A DNA stretch of 64,000 nt from Flammeovirga kamogawensis (lineage in GTDB: Bacteria > Bacteroidota > Bacteroidia > Cytophagales > Flammeovirgaceae). Numbering within the stretch: the stretch's first letter is position 1; each line of letters begins with the position of its first letter. The stretch spans positions 4,465,001 through 4,529,000 of the forward strand of contig NZ_CP076128.1 of assembly GCF_018736065.1 (NCBI RefSeq), written 5' to 3'. The position numbers and the translations under genes are program-made. Of this stretch, positions 18,051 through 27,986 are shown piece after piece. Under the pieces are notes generated by a model that was given only the letters and a program-made list of their open reading frames with translations, searched no databases and was not told where the DNA came from.

Positions 18051-18989
18051 TTACAACTCTTTGTATAATCTCCCTTGGTAAGTATCTCTTTCTTTTAAGC
18101 GCTTTTCAACCATTAATTGAATCTGATTTGGTCTGATTCCCCAGTTCGGTGCAATTCTTAGGTTTTCTGGAGTATCACTACTAAAACGTTGAATTGCTAT
18201 ATCAGGACGTAATTGTTCAAGAAAATCGACCATAAAATCTACATATTCTTCCGGTTGAAAAAGAGGAAATTGAGAAGGGTTATCTTTAAATTGTTTGGCC
18301 ATTATAGTGCCTTTTACAATTTGTAATTGATGAAATTTCACAGAATCAATTGGTAATTCTGATATGATTTTTGCCTGAGCCAATGTTTCCTCTCTAGTTT
18401 CGCCAGGTAAACCAAATAACATGTGCCCTGCCACAGAAATTCCTCTATTTACTACTTTCTTTATTGCTTCAACAGAATCTTCAAAACTATGTCCTCTATT
18501 TACTCTATCTAAAGTTGTATTGTAGCAAGATTCAATACCAAACTCAATAAAAATTAAATAATCTTTTGATAGCTCTTCAAGGTAATCTAACTGTTCATCA
18601 GATAGACAATCAGGACGTGTGCCAATTACCAAGCCATCTATTTTAGGGTGTTTTAAGGCCTCGGAGTAAATTTCTTTAAGATAATCAAGTGTTCCGTAGG
18701 TATTCGAATATGCTTGGAAATAACCAACAAAAGCTTTCGCATTATGGTATCTTCCTGGTAAAAATTCCATACCATGATCAATCTGTTTTGTGATACTTAA
18801 CATACCATCGTGCAGATAATTAGGAACAAAACTATCGTTATTACAAAAAGTACAACCTCCAAAACCCAAAGAACCATCTCTATTTGGGCAAGTAAACTCT
18901 GCATGTATAGAGACTTTCTGAATACGTCCGCCGTATTTATCTTTTAATTGCTGAGAATATGGAAAATATCTTCTTGAGTTAAAATTCAT
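18051..18989 (-). CDS. Radical SAM protein of the YhcC / TIGR01212 family
   Basis: The 312-residue protein carries the iron-sulfur ligands of radical SAM enzymes in the wide spacing typical of this family: Cys34 in FTCPNRDGS, then Cys46 and Cys49 in GGCTFCNN. Other family segments are the SAM-binding VIGTRPDCLSDEQLDYL, the strand GIESCYNTTLDRVNRGH and GHMLFGLPGETREETL. Members are widespread and mostly uncharacterised; tRNA or protein modification has been proposed. The gene follows the MFS permease gene with only four bases between them, so the two are probably cotranscribed. Confidence 0.93.
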   Translation of the reverse strand: MNFNSRRYFPYSQQLKDKYGGRIQKVSIHAEFTCPNRDGSLGFGGCTFCNNDSFVPNYLHDGMLSITKQIDHGMEFLPGRYHNAKAFVGYFQAYSNTYGTLDYLKEIYSEALKHPKIDGLVIGTRPDCLSDEQLDYLEELSKDYLIFIEFGIESCYNTTLDRVNRGHSFEDSVEAIKKVVNRGISVAGHMLFGLPGETREETLAQAKIISELPIDSVKFHQLQIVKGTIMAKQFKDNPSQFPLFQPEEYVDFMVDFLEQLRPDIAIQRFSSDTPENLRIAPNWGIRPNQIQLMVEKRLKERDTYQGRLYKEL

Positions 18990-18993
18990 TTTA

Positions 18994-20238
18994 TTAAGCT
19001 TGATTTTGAAGAGAAAGTTTTCTAGCTCTATGTTTAGCAGTATCGCTTATCTTTTTAAACAAGAAAACGCCTAGCATAGTTGCTATAACACTAATAATTC
19101 CAATACGATTATAATGTTGAAAAACTCCCGTTGTTGGATCTTGATATATAATATAACCCGAAGCAAAAGAAGCTAAGCCTTGCGATAGATTCTGTACAGA
19201 TGATCTAACACTCATAAAACTTCCTCTTTTTTTGGGGTTTGAAGTTCCTAAGAGTAAAGCATTGGCAGGGATTGATCTTGCTCCACAGATAAAAAACAGC
19301 GAAGAAAAAACCAATACAAACGGAATACTCATGGTTGGTGTGTTGGTAAGTACTAAAGTTGGTAATACCGTAATACATGATATTATTGTGAAAACTAAAT
19401 ACTTTCCATATTTATCAGACCATACACCTATTCTTGGTGAGAAGTACATAGTACAAATTCCTCCACAAAGGTATATCCATGTCAATTGACTATCCTCAAA
19501 GCCAATATTATTAACCATATATGGAGAGAAAAATGGAATTAGTAGAAAGTGACCAAAGAACACAAAACCTAAGGCTAGTAAACCTTGTTGTTGTCTTTTG
19601 TTGCTCAGTAACTCAGTGAAAGGAGCTAATAATTTAATGTTTTCATTAGGGTCTTTTCTGTGTTCTAAATGTGCATTCATAGTTGGTAATCGTTTATAGC
19701 ATACTATCCATAAAACCGATGCAATACAACCAATTATTAGAAAAGGAGCATGCCAATCTATTTCAACCCCTAAATATAAACCTATGGGAACACCAATTGC
19801 AGAAGATACAGCAAACCCTGTCATCAAAATTCCAATACCTGTACCTCTTTTTTCTTCAGGAAGCATATCGCCTACAATTGTAAATAATGCAGCATTAATT
19901 AACCCTCCAAAAACACCAGTAAATAACCTAGCAAGTAAAAGGAAATGATAGGTAGGTGCAATACTGCAAAGTAAAGTACCTATTGTAAAGAAAGCATAAA
20001 TGGTAAGAAACATTCTCTTTCTTTCGAAACGATCAATAATAAAAATGGAAATTAAACCAGAAACGGCAGCAGCTAAAGTGTATGAAGACACGACAGCACT
20101 CCACATTACAGGAGTCATTTCGAAGGTCTCTTGCAATACATGACCTAAGGGCATTAAAACTATAAAATCTAATATATTTGTAAAGCTAACTGCTGCAAGC
20201 ATGTACAGTGTCACTTTTTCATTTTTCGTTAATGTCAT
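18994..20238 (-). CDS. MFS permease (12-helix, drug- or sugar-efflux-like)
   Basis: The 414-residue protein has the major facilitator pattern of about 12 membrane helices with a cytoplasmic loop near residues 190-215. The loop motif IDRFERKRMFLTIYAFFTIG (about residues 65-84) corresponds to the family motif between helices 2 and 3, and GVWSDKYGKYLVF is its equivalent in the second half. The N-terminal segment (LDFIVLMPLGHVLQETFEMTP) resembles DHA1-type exporters. Substrate is not predictable. It is the first gene of a two-gene unit with the downstream radical SAM gene. Confidence 0.85.
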   Translation of the reverse strand: MTLTKNEKVTLYMLAAVSFTNILDFIVLMPLGHVLQETFEMTPVMWSAVVSSYTLAAAVSGLISIFIIDRFERKRMFLTIYAFFTIGTLLCSIAPTYHFLLLARLFTGVFGGLINAALFTIVGDMLPEEKRGTGIGILMTGFAVSSAIGVPIGLYLGVEIDWHAPFLIIGCIASVLWIVCYKRLPTMNAHLEHRKDPNENIKLLAPFTELLSNKRQQQGLLALGFVFFGHFLLIPFFSPYMVNNIGFEDSQLTWIYLCGGICTMYFSPRIGVWSDKYGKYLVFTIISCITVLPTLVLTNTPTMSIPFVLVFSSLFFICGARSIPANALLLGTSNPKKRGSFMSVRSSVQNLSQGLASFASGYIIYQDPTTGVFQHYNRIGIISVIATMLGVFLFKKISDTAKHRARKLSLQNQA

Positions 20239-20626
20239 ATCTGAAAATTATCAAATTCTATTTAATAGGTATTTAGTTAATAGATAGTTTGCTAATGGAA
20301 TTTTTTAAAGTTAGAGATAAAACAAAACATAAACGAAAACCTTATGCTTTATTAAGTCTTTTATTCACTTGTCAAAAGTATTTAAAATGTTGGTTTTCAG
20401 TAGTTTTTTTGAGTTGATGATATGTAATCTATTTACTTTTTAGAAGTGCTTTTTTAAAGATGAATACCTTATAAGCTACTTGTATTAAAGTAGTATATGT
20501 TCATGTAATGGGTAAAAGATATAGGTTGATAGAAATGGTTAAAAATGGATTTCTTATAAAAGCAAAATGCCCATAATTTTATAAATTATTGGGCATTCTG
20601 TAATGAAGAATAATAGAAAAAGTAAA
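20239..20626. other. 388-base gap between the MFS gene and fbp
   Basis: AT-rich, without a plausible gene. Its right end holds the weak terminator of fbp (20564-20597) and its left end must hold the promoter of the MFS gene. Confidence 0.5.
20564..20597 (-). terminator. Terminator of fbp
   Basis: Arms AATGCCCATAATTT (20566-20579) and AAATTATTGGGCATT (20583-20597) pair with one bulged base. Only a short U run follows on the minus strand, so it is likely weaker than the other hairpins here. Confidence 0.55.
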
Positions 20627-21673
20627 CTAAGAACGTATTTGTACTGTCTTTGTTTCAAGTTCTTCAACTTCGTCTTCCCTGTGATCTTCTAAACATTGCA
20701 TTGCTTCTTCAACCATTTTAGGTGAACCAACATAAAAAGGAGACCTTTGATGTAATGATGTTGGTTTAATATCTAAAATACGTTGTTTTCCGTCTGTAGC
20801 CATTGCTCCAGATTGTTCAGCAAGAAAAGCTAATGCGTTACATTCATAGAGTAAACGTAATTTTCCTGTATCATATTTAGATGTGGCAGGATAAATATAA
20901 ATTCCACCTTTTAAAAGGTTTCTGTGGAAATCTCCCACTAATGAACCTATATATCTACCAGAATATTCTCTTTCTTTACATCTTCTGATGTATTCTTTTA
21001 AGCCTTCATTAAATGTGTTATAGCCTCCTTCGTTTATAGAGAATATACTTCCATTTTCCTTACATTGCATATTTGCATGTGATAAGAAATATTCCCCTAA
21101 AGAAGGTTCATACGTAAAGCCATTTACTCCATATCCAGTAGAATACACAAGCATTGTAGAAGAGCCATATAAAACATAGCCTGCAGCAACTTGTTCTGTT
21201 CCTTGTTGAAGCATATCATCCATAGTAGGAGGTCTTCCAATTGGAGATCTTCTTCTGTAAATAGAAAAGATGGTTCCAACTAATACGTTTACATCAATAT
21301 TAGAAGAGCCATCTAAAGGGTCTATTGTTACTATGTACTTTGCGTGATGATTACCGGTATCAATAATATCGTCTACTTCTTCAGATACTATTCCACAAGT
21401 TTCTCCACCATTAATCAATGCTCTAGTAAAGCGAACATCTGCAATCATATCAAGTTTTTGCTGTTGCTCTCCCTGAATGTTCTCAGAGCCTGCAGCACCA
21501 CCAAGGTCAGACAGTCCAGCACGGTTGATCTCTCTGTTGATGATTTTTGATGCAAGAGCAATATCACGAAGTAATTGTGATAATTCTCCGGTAGCATATG
21601 GAAATTGTTCTTGCCTTTTAGCGATGAAACGATCCAATGCTGTACCTACAGATGCAGTAAGTTTATCCATCAT
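20627..21673 (-). CDS. fbp: Class I fructose-1,6-bisphosphatase
   Basis: This cytoplasmic gluconeogenic enzyme hydrolyses fructose-1,6-bisphosphate to fructose-6-phosphate. The 348-residue protein shows the metal-binding signature [16 protein letters not shown] (about residues 110-125), the upstream Glu pair [10 protein letters not shown] (about 94-103) and the substrate-binding [21 protein letters not shown] (about 255-275). The length is normal for the class. It is a single-gene unit. Gluconeogenesis would be needed when growing on alginate, whose catabolism enters at the triose level; that link is an inference from metabolism rather than from any shared regulatory site. Confidence 0.96.
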   Translation of the reverse strand: MMDKLTASVGTALDRFIAKRQEQFPYATGELSQLLRDIALASKIINREINRAGLSDLGGAAGSENIQGEQQQKLDMIADVRFTRALINGGETCGIVSEEVDDIIDTGNHHAKYIVTIDPLDGSSNIDVNVLVGTIFSIYRRRSPIGRPPTMDDMLQQGTEQVAAGYVLYGSSTMLVYSTGYGVNGFTYEPSLGEYFLSHANMQCKENGSIFSINEGGYNTFNEGLKEYIRRCKEREYSGRYIGSLVGDFHRNLLKGGIYIYPATSKYDTGKLRLLYECNALAFLAEQSGAMATDGKQRILDIKPTSLHQRSPFYVGSPKMVEEAMQCLEDHREDEVEELETKTVQIRS

Positions 21674-21785
21674 AATTATTGGTGAATAAGTTTATTAAAT
21701 ATGTGTTGTAAAAATTGGTGTGTTATTGGTTCTGTAAAAGTAGTTATTTTAATTCTTTATTCTGCAATCGGTTGTGTAAAGTATT

Positions 21786-21827
21786 AAAAAAAGACCGACA
21801 ATTCTGTCATTAATACAGTATTGTCGG
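21786..21827 (-). terminator. Terminator of the phasin-like gene
   Basis: Arms CCGACAATTCTGT (21795-21807) and ACAGTATTGTCGG (21815-21827) pair at 12 of 13 positions; the minus strand then runs into seven U residues. Confidence 0.85.
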
Positions 21828-21856
21828 CCACACACATCACAAAAGTACCAAGAAGC

Positions 21857-22252
21857 TTAAGCTTCTGACGCTTCTGAAGACGTAGTAGTTTTTGTTTCTT
21901 TTTTAGCAGGAGCTTTCTTTGGTGCTGGAGCTTGAGCAGCTTCTAACGCCTCAATTCTTGCTTTTAAAATCTCTACCTCTTCAGAGTCACCACCTTTGAA
22001 CATAGAAGTGATTTTGTCCAAATCAATATTCAAAGAAGAAGTGAATTTATCTGCTAGTGTTTTTACTTGACCTTCGAATTCGTCTTTTTTAGCTTCAGTG
22101 CTATCAACAAATTCATCAACAATTTTTTTACCTTCTTCGGCAGTTAGTTTTTCTTCAGCAACTAGTTTGTCAACAACTTCAGTAATTTTTTCAATTGTAA
22201 AAGCTGTGATTCCTACACCAGTATAAACGATTTTTTTTAATAATTCTTCCAT
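21857..22252 (-). CDS. Phasin-like granule-associated protein
   Basis: The 131-residue protein consists of a helical, heptad-rich body (about residues 5-105), with an Ala/Pro/Lys tail (APAPKKAPAKKE) at about 110-122. This arrangement matches PhaF/PhaI-type phasin-like proteins, which coat polyhydroxyalkanoate granules or act as small cytoplasmic stress-associated coiled coils. No PHA synthase is in the window, so PHA binding is uncertain. It has the best promoter match in the window (22325-22355) and its own terminator, so it is a monocistronic and probably strongly expressed gene. Confidence 0.7.
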   Translation of the reverse strand: MEELLKKIVYTGVGITAFTIEKITEVVDKLVAEEKLTAEEGKKIVDEFVDSTEAKKDEFEGQVKTLADKFTSSLNIDLDKITSMFKGGDSEEVEILKARIEALEAAQAPAPKKAPAKKETKTTTSSEASEA

Positions 22253-22324
22253 CGTGTTTTGCGTTATTATTATTATTTGTAATTAAATCTGAGAGTCAAT
22301 TACTTATTTACCTTATTGCTTATG

Positions 22325-22355
22325 CAAATATAGGAAAAATAAGTGAATGAACAAT
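22325..22355 (-). promoter_or_regulatory. Bacteroidota-type promoter of the phasin-like gene
   Basis: On the minus strand ATTG (complement of 22352-22355) is followed after exactly 19 bases by TATATTTG (complement of 22325-22332). This matches the phylum consensus TTTG-N19-TAnnTTTG except for one base in the -33 element. The ATG lies about 73 bases downstream. Confidence 0.65.
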
Positions 22356-22359
22356 CATT

Positions 22360-23304
22360 TCATTTTTTGATAATGAATTTTTCATCTACCTGTTTGTACG
22401 TAGGATCTAGGTGAAAGTTTATAAAACTTGCAACTTTATTTAGTGCATCTTCAGATTCTGGAATAAATCGCCAAAATAGTTGCCACCAGTGGATTAAATC
22501 GTCCCATTCTTGATAATTTACCTCAACATTAACATTTTCAAATGCTTCTTTTAAACGCTTACTATCATCGTGTAAAATCTCGTTTGTAGAAGTTTGAATT
22601 AACATAGGAGGGAAGTTACTTAAATCACCATAAAGAGGAGATACATACGGATGGTCTAAAGGTTTATCTCCTGCATAAACACTCGCCCATCTGTGCATTT
22701 CATCTACTTTTACAAAAGGGTCGGAGTATTTATTTTTTTCACTAGATTCTCCCATATGTAAAAGGTCTACCCAAGGAGAAAGACAAATTCCACATTTTGG
22801 TAACGGAATTTGTCTTTCTTTGAGCATAAAGAACAGCGAACAAACTAGTCCACCACCTGCAGAATCTCCTGCAACAGCAATTTCTTCTGGTAAGTAACCA
22901 TTGTTAAGAAGATATTGATAGCCAACTAATGCATCTTCTATAGCAGCAGGGCAGGGAAAAGTAGGTATTTTTCTATAATTAACTAGAAGTGCTGTTACAT
23001 GTGTTTCGTCAACTAACTTTCCGACCATTGATCTATGAGTTTGAGACGAACCAATGGCGTAACCACCACCATGTAGATATAATAAAGCTTTTTTAGTATC
23101 AGATTTACGTACGGGTTCTATTATTTCGCAATCTAAGTTAGATACGTTAAACTTTTTTGCTTTAACACCCCAAGGTAAAAGGGCAACAAGCGAGATCAAT
23201 TCTGTCGACTCTCTCAATAAAGTGAGATTGAGATTACGTGTCGGAAACATCATTGACGACACATTTAATGCTAATTTTAGCAATCTATGTTGTGCTGAAG
23301 CCAT
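22360..23304 (-). CDS. Alpha/beta hydrolase of the hormone-sensitive-lipase family
   Basis: This probable carboxylesterase has 314 residues. It carries the oxyanion-hole motif HGGG (residues 78-81) and the nucleophile elbow GDSAG (146-150, Ser148). Likely acid and base residues are Asp in the STNEILHDD segment and His in DDLIHWWQ near residue 285. These features define the HSL/family IV esterases acting on short-chain esters. It starts 24 bases after the thioesterase gene on the same strand, so the two may form an operon. No signal peptide is evident, so it should be cytoplasmic. Natural substrate unknown. Confidence 0.9.
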   Translation of the reverse strand: MASAQHRLLKLALNVSSMMFPTRNLNLTLLRESTELISLVALLPWGVKAKKFNVSNLDCEIIEPVRKSDTKKALLYLHGGGYAIGSSQTHRSMVGKLVDETHVTALLVNYRKIPTFPCPAAIEDALVGYQYLLNNGYLPEEIAVAGDSAGGGLVCSLFFMLKERQIPLPKCGICLSPWVDLLHMGESSEKNKYSDPFVKVDEMHRWASVYAGDKPLDHPYVSPLYGDLSNFPPMLIQTSTNEILHDDSKRLKEAFENVNVEVNYQEWDDLIHWWQLFWRFIPESEDALNKVASFINFHLDPTYKQVDEKFIIKK

Positions 23305-23328
23305 ACTATTAAGATTATTATTGATTTA

Positions 23329-23754
23329 TTATTTTACTAATTCGTCTTTAATTCGATCTGAAATTCGTTTAGGTCTTTGCGTTTTAATATCAAATGCAAC
23401 TAGTGTTACATGAGCATCAAGTGCTTTTTTACCTGTTTCTTTAATAAACATTTCTTGATGAAAGACAACACTTGATGAACCAATTTTTTCTACTTTAGTT
23501 TTCACTTCAAGTGTCTGATTCATCATTGCAGGATACTTATAATTGATGTTATAATTAGCAATTACAAAGCTAGTTTCTTCTTCTTGAGACACTTTTAAAG
23601 AAGAGTTGTTTTCAAAATGCGACCAACGAGCTTCTTCTAAAAACTCCATGTAACGCATATTGTTTACGTGGTTGTAACTATCAATATGATAGCTTCTTAC
23701 TTTAATATCAATTTGAGAAATTCTACTTTCTAATTTTTCTTCGAGTGTTGTCAT
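23329..23754 (-). CDS. Acyl-CoA thioesterase, hotdog fold (4HBT/YbgC type)
   Basis: The 141-residue protein has the size of a single hotdog domain. It carries the active-site region VRSYHIDSYNHVNNMRYMEFLEEAR (about residues 18-42), typical of 4-hydroxybenzoyl-CoA/YbgC-type thioesterases, where the acidic residue (Asp25) and the HVNN segment contact the thioester. It should hydrolyse acyl-CoA or acyl-ACP thioesters in the cytoplasm. It precedes the esterase gene by 24 bases and probably shares a transcript with it. Substrate chain length cannot be inferred. Confidence 0.88.
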   Translation of the reverse strand: MTTLEEKLESRISQIDIKVRSYHIDSYNHVNNMRYMEFLEEARWSHFENNSSLKVSQEEETSFVIANYNINYKYPAMMNQTLEVKTKVEKIGSSSVVFHQEMFIKETGKKALDAHVTLVAFDIKTQRPKRISDRIKDELVK

Positions 23755-23831
23755 GAGTGTTTATGTTATTTATTTAATGAGTGAATATACATACATTTTG
23801 AATGTAACATCAATATTATCAGAATGTTTTA

Positions 23832-24776
23832 TTACTCAGCTAATTGAGAAACTATAGTATTTACATAATTCATTACTTTGGTTTCGTACACTTTTGGAGC
23901 TACTGTTATGGAATTTGCATGTACAGCATTAGCTACCAACCATAAATATTTTTCGCCATTTTGTTTTGCATTATACATTTCTATACTCATTTCTTTTGGT
24001 ATGTAATTATCTTTATCACCATGTATAAATAAGATAGGGACTTTAGAAATCGTTACTGCTTCAATAGGCATTACATCACTAAAAAAGAACCCAGCATTAA
24101 TTTTAGCTAAAAAACTAGTAGTAGTGATAAAACCTAAATCAGGTACTCCAAAATCTTTTTTAGCTCTCATTGTTAATAATTCGGGGGTATCAGAATATGC
24201 ACAATCAGAAATGTAAAAACTAACAGAATGTGTACTTTCATTTATACCAGAGTGCATACATACAGTTGCCCCTCCAAGAGATTCTCCATGGGCAGCAATC
24301 ATATCTTTTGGTTTTCTCTTTTTTACCCACTGTACAATTTGTTCTAAATCTTGGCTTTCAAAGTAACCGTAACTTTCTTGACTACCACCACTTAAACCAT
24401 GTTTTCTTTGGTCATATAATAGAACATCAATTCCATGTTTTAAATAAATTTGAGCGTAACGCATCATTTTCCATCGGTCACTTTTAATGCCGTGTACTAA
24501 AACTACAGTCAACCCTAAAGAGTCTGTAGGGGCTTCTATATAAGTACCTTGTAAATCATACCCAAATAATGAATGCACCTTAAAGTTTTCTTGTTTACAC
24601 TCCGAAAGTAGTTTTGTATCAAAAGTTTTGCTTTTTATTTCTTTTTCAAGACTACTGTTTCCTTGGTGTGTATTAATTAAAACAATTTGCTTATAACCAA
24701 AACAAGAAACAGAGATATAAATTATTAAAACAATAGAAAGTAAGCCGTATATTATCTTTTTTATTGAAGCGTTCAT
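23832..24776 (-). CDS. Membrane-anchored alpha/beta hydrolase (serine aminopeptidase S33-like)
   Basis: The 314-residue protein begins with one hydrophobic segment (about residues 7-26), an uncleaved anchor or signal. It has the oxyanion HG of VVLVHGIKSDRW (about 91-102), the nucleophile elbow HGESLGG (Ser166), an Asp in IHGDKDNYIP and His in NAVHANS near the C-terminus. The fold and motif order match the YfhR/BEM46-type hydrolases. The substrate is unknown. A 77-base gap separates it from the thioesterase gene on the same strand. Confidence 0.87.
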   Translation of the reverse strand: MNASIKKIIYGLLSIVLIIYISVSCFGYKQIVLINTHQGNSSLEKEIKSKTFDTKLLSECKQENFKVHSLFGYDLQGTYIEAPTDSLGLTVVLVHGIKSDRWKMMRYAQIYLKHGIDVLLYDQRKHGLSGGSQESYGYFESQDLEQIVQWVKKRKPKDMIAAHGESLGGATVCMHSGINESTHSVSFYISDCAYSDTPELLTMRAKKDFGVPDLGFITTTSFLAKINAGFFFSDVMPIEAVTISKVPILFIHGDKDNYIPKEMSIEMYNAKQNGEKYLWLVANAVHANSITVAPKVYETKVMNYVNTIVSQLAE

Positions 24777-24914
24777 TTCATGTATGAGAAAAGTTAATAT
24801 CTATTTGAGAAATTTTTCATTGATCGTGATACAATTTATAGAAACTTTGAAGAATCAATTAATTTAATAGATCTTTATAAAAGGTTTGGGCAACTATTTA
24901 TTAAAATAATTATA

Positions 24915-26678
24915 GTGAAAGAATATTTTTTTATCATTGGAGCAGTATTGCTACTTAATATCTCATGTACTAAAAGTAAAACCCCTCAGCAAAAAGAAAA
25001 GCAAGAGGATTGGGTAACACCTTTTGAAAAATCTAACGGATTAGAAACTTTTACATACGAAGAAGGTATCGCTTACTTTAAAAAGTTAGGATCAGTTTAT
25101 GATGAATTTCGTGTATTTACTTACGGAGATACAGATGCAGGAAAGCCAATACATTTAGGAATTTACTCTTCTCAGGGGGCATTTGTTCCTTCAGATTTAA
25201 AAAAGAGCAATGTATTGTTAATTAATAATGCAATTCATCCCGGAGAGCCTGATGGTGTTGATGCTAGTATGATGCTTTTGAGAGATATTCTTCAAAAAAA
25301 ATCAAAGGTTATACCTAAGAACACCATTATTGCAGTAATTCCATTTTACAATATTGGAGGAGCTTTAAACAGAAATTCGGGAACAAGAGCAAATCAAGAA
25401 GGACCTACTTCTTATGGTTTTAGAGGAAATGCTCAGAATTTAGATTTGAATAGAGATTTTATCAAAATGGATTCTAAGAACATGAAGACACTCGCTGAGA
25501 TTATTCATGTTTGGCAACCAGACCTTTTTATAGATACTCATGTGAGTAATGGAGCAGATTATCAATATACATTAACGTATTTGGCGTCTCATGAAGAGAA
25601 GTTGGGTGGTGTAGTTGGAGAGTTTGTAAAAAGAAAAATGAACCCCTATTTAGAAGAAAAGATGTTGGAAAATAATCTTCCAATTGCACCTTATGTAAAT
25701 GTATGGGGAACAACCCCAGATAAGGGGTACATCCAATTTTTTGATTCACCTCGCTACTCTTCAGGATATACAGCTTTGTTTAATACACCTAGTTATGTGA
25801 TCGAAACACATATGCTAAAACCATTTAAACAACGTACAGAAGCAACTTATTTATTTTTAGAAAATGTAATTGGGTTTTTAGGTGAATATGGAGCAGAACT
25901 TAAAGAGAATAGAAAAGCACAATTTAAAGATGATCTTCACAAAGATGAATTTCCTATTGCCTGGGAAGTAGATAAATCTAAAAGTGATACCATTTTTTTT
26001 AAAGGGTATGAAGGAAAAATGATAAAAAGTGAAGTAAGTGGACTGCCTCGTTTATTTTATGACAGAACAGCTCCTTATGAGAAAGCAATTCCATTTTACT
26101 CTTCTTTAAAAGTGACAAAGTATGAACCTAAGCCACTATCTTTTATTATTCCAAGAGGATGGAAAGCAATTATTGATCTTTTGAAATTGAATGGCGTAAA
26201 AGTCACTCAATTAAAAGCAGATGAAAAGTTTGCTGTTGATGTGAAATATATAGAATCGTATAAAACAGTAAAATCACCTTACGAAGGGCATTATTTGCAT
26301 CATTCGGTTAAAACAATAACAAAAAAGGAAGAATTACAGTTTTTTGAAGGAGATTATTTAATATCAGCTGATCAGAAAAGAATTAGGTTTCTAATGGAAG
26401 TCCTTACTCCTGAAGCTATGGATAGTTACTTTGCATGGAACTTTTTTGATCCTATTTTACAACAAAAAGAACATTTCTCTGCTTATGTTTTTGAAGATAA
26501 AGCTGCCGAAATGATAAAAGCTGATGAAAGTTTAAGAATTGCTTTAGATAAAGAAATCAAAAAGAACCCTTCTTTGAAAAATGATGCTTATGCTCAACTA
26601 AATTTTATCTATGAACGTTCTGATAATAAAGAGAAGTCTTATTTAAGGTATCCTGTTTTTAAATTTATGCCTAATTAG
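24915..26678 (+). CDS. Lipoprotein zinc carboxypeptidase (M14 family)
   Basis: The 587-residue protein starts with GTG and a lipoprotein signal ending LNISC (Cys18). The catalytic domain has the M14 zinc triad: His108 and Glu111 in NNAIHPGEPDG and His209 in IDTHVSNG. The substrate-binding segment SGTRANQEGPTSYGFRGNAQNLDLNRDF (about 155-182) contains the conserved Asn-Arg pair. A C-terminal region of about 230 residues (from about 355) is additional. It probably trims peptides or peptidoglycan-derived peptides at the cell surface or in the periplasm. It is followed after 49 bases by an unrelated cytoplasmic gene. Confidence 0.9.
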   Translation: MKEYFFIIGAVLLLNISCTKSKTPQQKEKQEDWVTPFEKSNGLETFTYEEGIAYFKKLGSVYDEFRVFTYGDTDAGKPIHLGIYSSQGAFVPSDLKKSNVLLINNAIHPGEPDGVDASMMLLRDILQKKSKVIPKNTIIAVIPFYNIGGALNRNSGTRANQEGPTSYGFRGNAQNLDLNRDFIKMDSKNMKTLAEIIHVWQPDLFIDTHVSNGADYQYTLTYLASHEEKLGGVVGEFVKRKMNPYLEEKMLENNLPIAPYVNVWGTTPDKGYIQFFDSPRYSSGYTALFNTPSYVIETHMLKPFKQRTEATYLFLENVIGFLGEYGAELKENRKAQFKDDLHKDEFPIAWEVDKSKSDTIFFKGYEGKMIKSEVSGLPRLFYDRTAPYEKAIPFYSSLKVTKYEPKPLSFIIPRGWKAIIDLLKLNGVKVTQLKADEKFAVDVKYIESYKTVKSPYEGHYLHHSVKTITKKEELQFFEGDYLISADQKRIRFLMEVLTPEAMDSYFAWNFFDPILQQKEHFSAYVFEDKAAEMIKADESLRIALDKEIKKNPSLKNDAYAQLNFIYERSDNKEKSYLRYPVFKFMPN

Positions 26679-26727
26679 TAGAAGTTTCCCTTAACCACAA
26701 CCACATTACCATTCAAATATAAATATT

Positions 26728-27459
26728 ATGGATTTTAGAGAATTAAGACCAGCAGAAGTAGCATTATTAACGAGATCTAGTTCAATAGATGGTCGTTTAT
26801 TAATGCGGTATTCTATAATTTATTTATTGATGGAGAGAGTGTTAGATGGTTATTGTGATGTTAATAAAGACATTAAGTTAACGTACTTAAGAAGAGGGAA
26901 GAACTTTGATAATTTTAGTCCTAGGTCTTTCGAAAAACCATTTATTGATATCCTTAAAAAGGATACTACTACAGTATATTCTGTAAAATCAATTTTAGAG
27001 AAAGTTAGAGGAGAAATTCCAGCAGAAGAATTTTTAAAAGAAAACGTCAAAAGTAATCCTTATCTCGAAAAATATATTTCGTCATCTTTTTTTGATAAGT
27101 TTTCTTCTAAATTAAAATTGACAGAAGAAGGTAGATTATTAGTAAGTGATGCTATTGCCTTTTTAAAAGAAAGACAGTTTGCTTACCAATCATCTATGAC
27201 ACAAGAAAGCAAAATGAAAATTGTTGCAGAAATGGGCTCATTCGTTGTTCTGCTTCCTATATTTGATGAAGAACTTCTCCCTCAGTTTTCAAAATTACTT
27301 AAAAACAAAAGGGTACAAGAAGGCGACGAAGAAGAAATTGATTTTGATACATATTTTGATGAAGAACCTACTTACAAAGGTTCTTTACACGATATGTATA
27401 TTTCTGGAGGAAACGACGAAGGGAGCTCTAGTAATGATGATGGAGGAGAAGGAGCATAG
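26728..27459 (+). CDS. Conserved-looking cytoplasmic protein of unknown function with acidic tail
   Basis: The 243-residue protein has no signal peptide. The body is helical and mixed-charge (about residues 1-190). The last 50 residues are acidic and glycine/serine rich (EGDEEEIDFDTYFDEEP, then GGNDEGSSSNDDGGEG), which suggests a disordered tail. I do not recognise a family. The YkvA gene begins 60 bases downstream on the same strand, so the two may be cotranscribed. Confidence 0.75.
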   Translation: MDFRELRPAEVALLTRSSSIDGRLLMRYSIIYLLMERVLDGYCDVNKDIKLTYLRRGKNFDNFSPRSFEKPFIDILKKDTTTVYSVKSILEKVRGEIPAEEFLKENVKSNPYLEKYISSSFFDKFSSKLKLTEEGRLLVSDAIAFLKERQFAYQSSMTQESKMKIVAEMGSFVVLLPIFDEELLPQFSKLLKNKRVQEGDEEEIDFDTYFDEEPTYKGSLHDMYISGGNDEGSSSNDDGGEGA

Positions 27460-27519
27460 AGCAACAAAAAATAGCTATTTTCGTAAAATTAATAGTGTAC
27501 AACAAATTTAAATTAGAAT

Positions 27520-27966
27520 ATGGGGCTTCAAGATATAAATACAGAAAAATATATAAAATACTTTAAAGAAAGCGATTTCTTAGATTCCTTAATTGACATG
27601 GCCAAAAAAGCAGGTGAAAAGGTTGTTTACGCAGGCTTACTGTTATTTTACATGTACATTGATGATGAGACTCCTAAAAAAGCTAAAGTAGCAATAGCGG
27701 GTGCTTTAGGCTATTTATTATTACCATTGGATTTAATCCCAGATTTTATTCCAATTGTGGGCTTTAGCGATGATTTTTCTGTTGTTATTGCAGCAATTAG
27801 TTATCTAACGGTGTGTTTAAAAGAAGAGCACAAAGATGCTGCTGTAGAGAAAATGAAAGATTGGTTTGAAGACTTTGATGCAGAAGAAGTAGAAACAATT
27901 AATTCTATAATTTTTAGAAAGAAAAGTAAAAAGGGGAAAGTTATAGAACTAGACCCAGAAGCATAA
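27520..27966 (+). CDS. YkvA-family membrane protein (DUF1232)
   Basis: The 148-residue protein contains the DUF1232 core KAKVAIAGALGYLLLPLDLIPDFIPIVGFSDD (about residues 52-83), whose LIPDxIPxxGxxDD signature is diagnostic, followed by a second hydrophobic helix (VVIAAISYL). Members are small inner-membrane proteins of unknown role. The N-terminal 45 residues include an amphipathic segment. It probably shares a transcript with the preceding gene. Confidence 0.88.
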   Translation: MGLQDINTEKYIKYFKESDFLDSLIDMAKKAGEKVVYAGLLLFYMYIDDETPKKAKVAIAGALGYLLLPLDLIPDFIPIVGFSDDFSVVIAAISYLTVCLKEEHKDAAVEKMKDWFEDFDAEEVETINSIIFRKKSKKGKVIELDPEA

Positions 27967-27986
27967 AGTCTTAGATAAGACAACAA

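Noticed and set aside
27968-27981. Small dyad GTCTTA/TAAGAC after the YkvA gene
   Set aside because: A six-base stem with a 2-base loop and no T tract is too weak to call a terminator.
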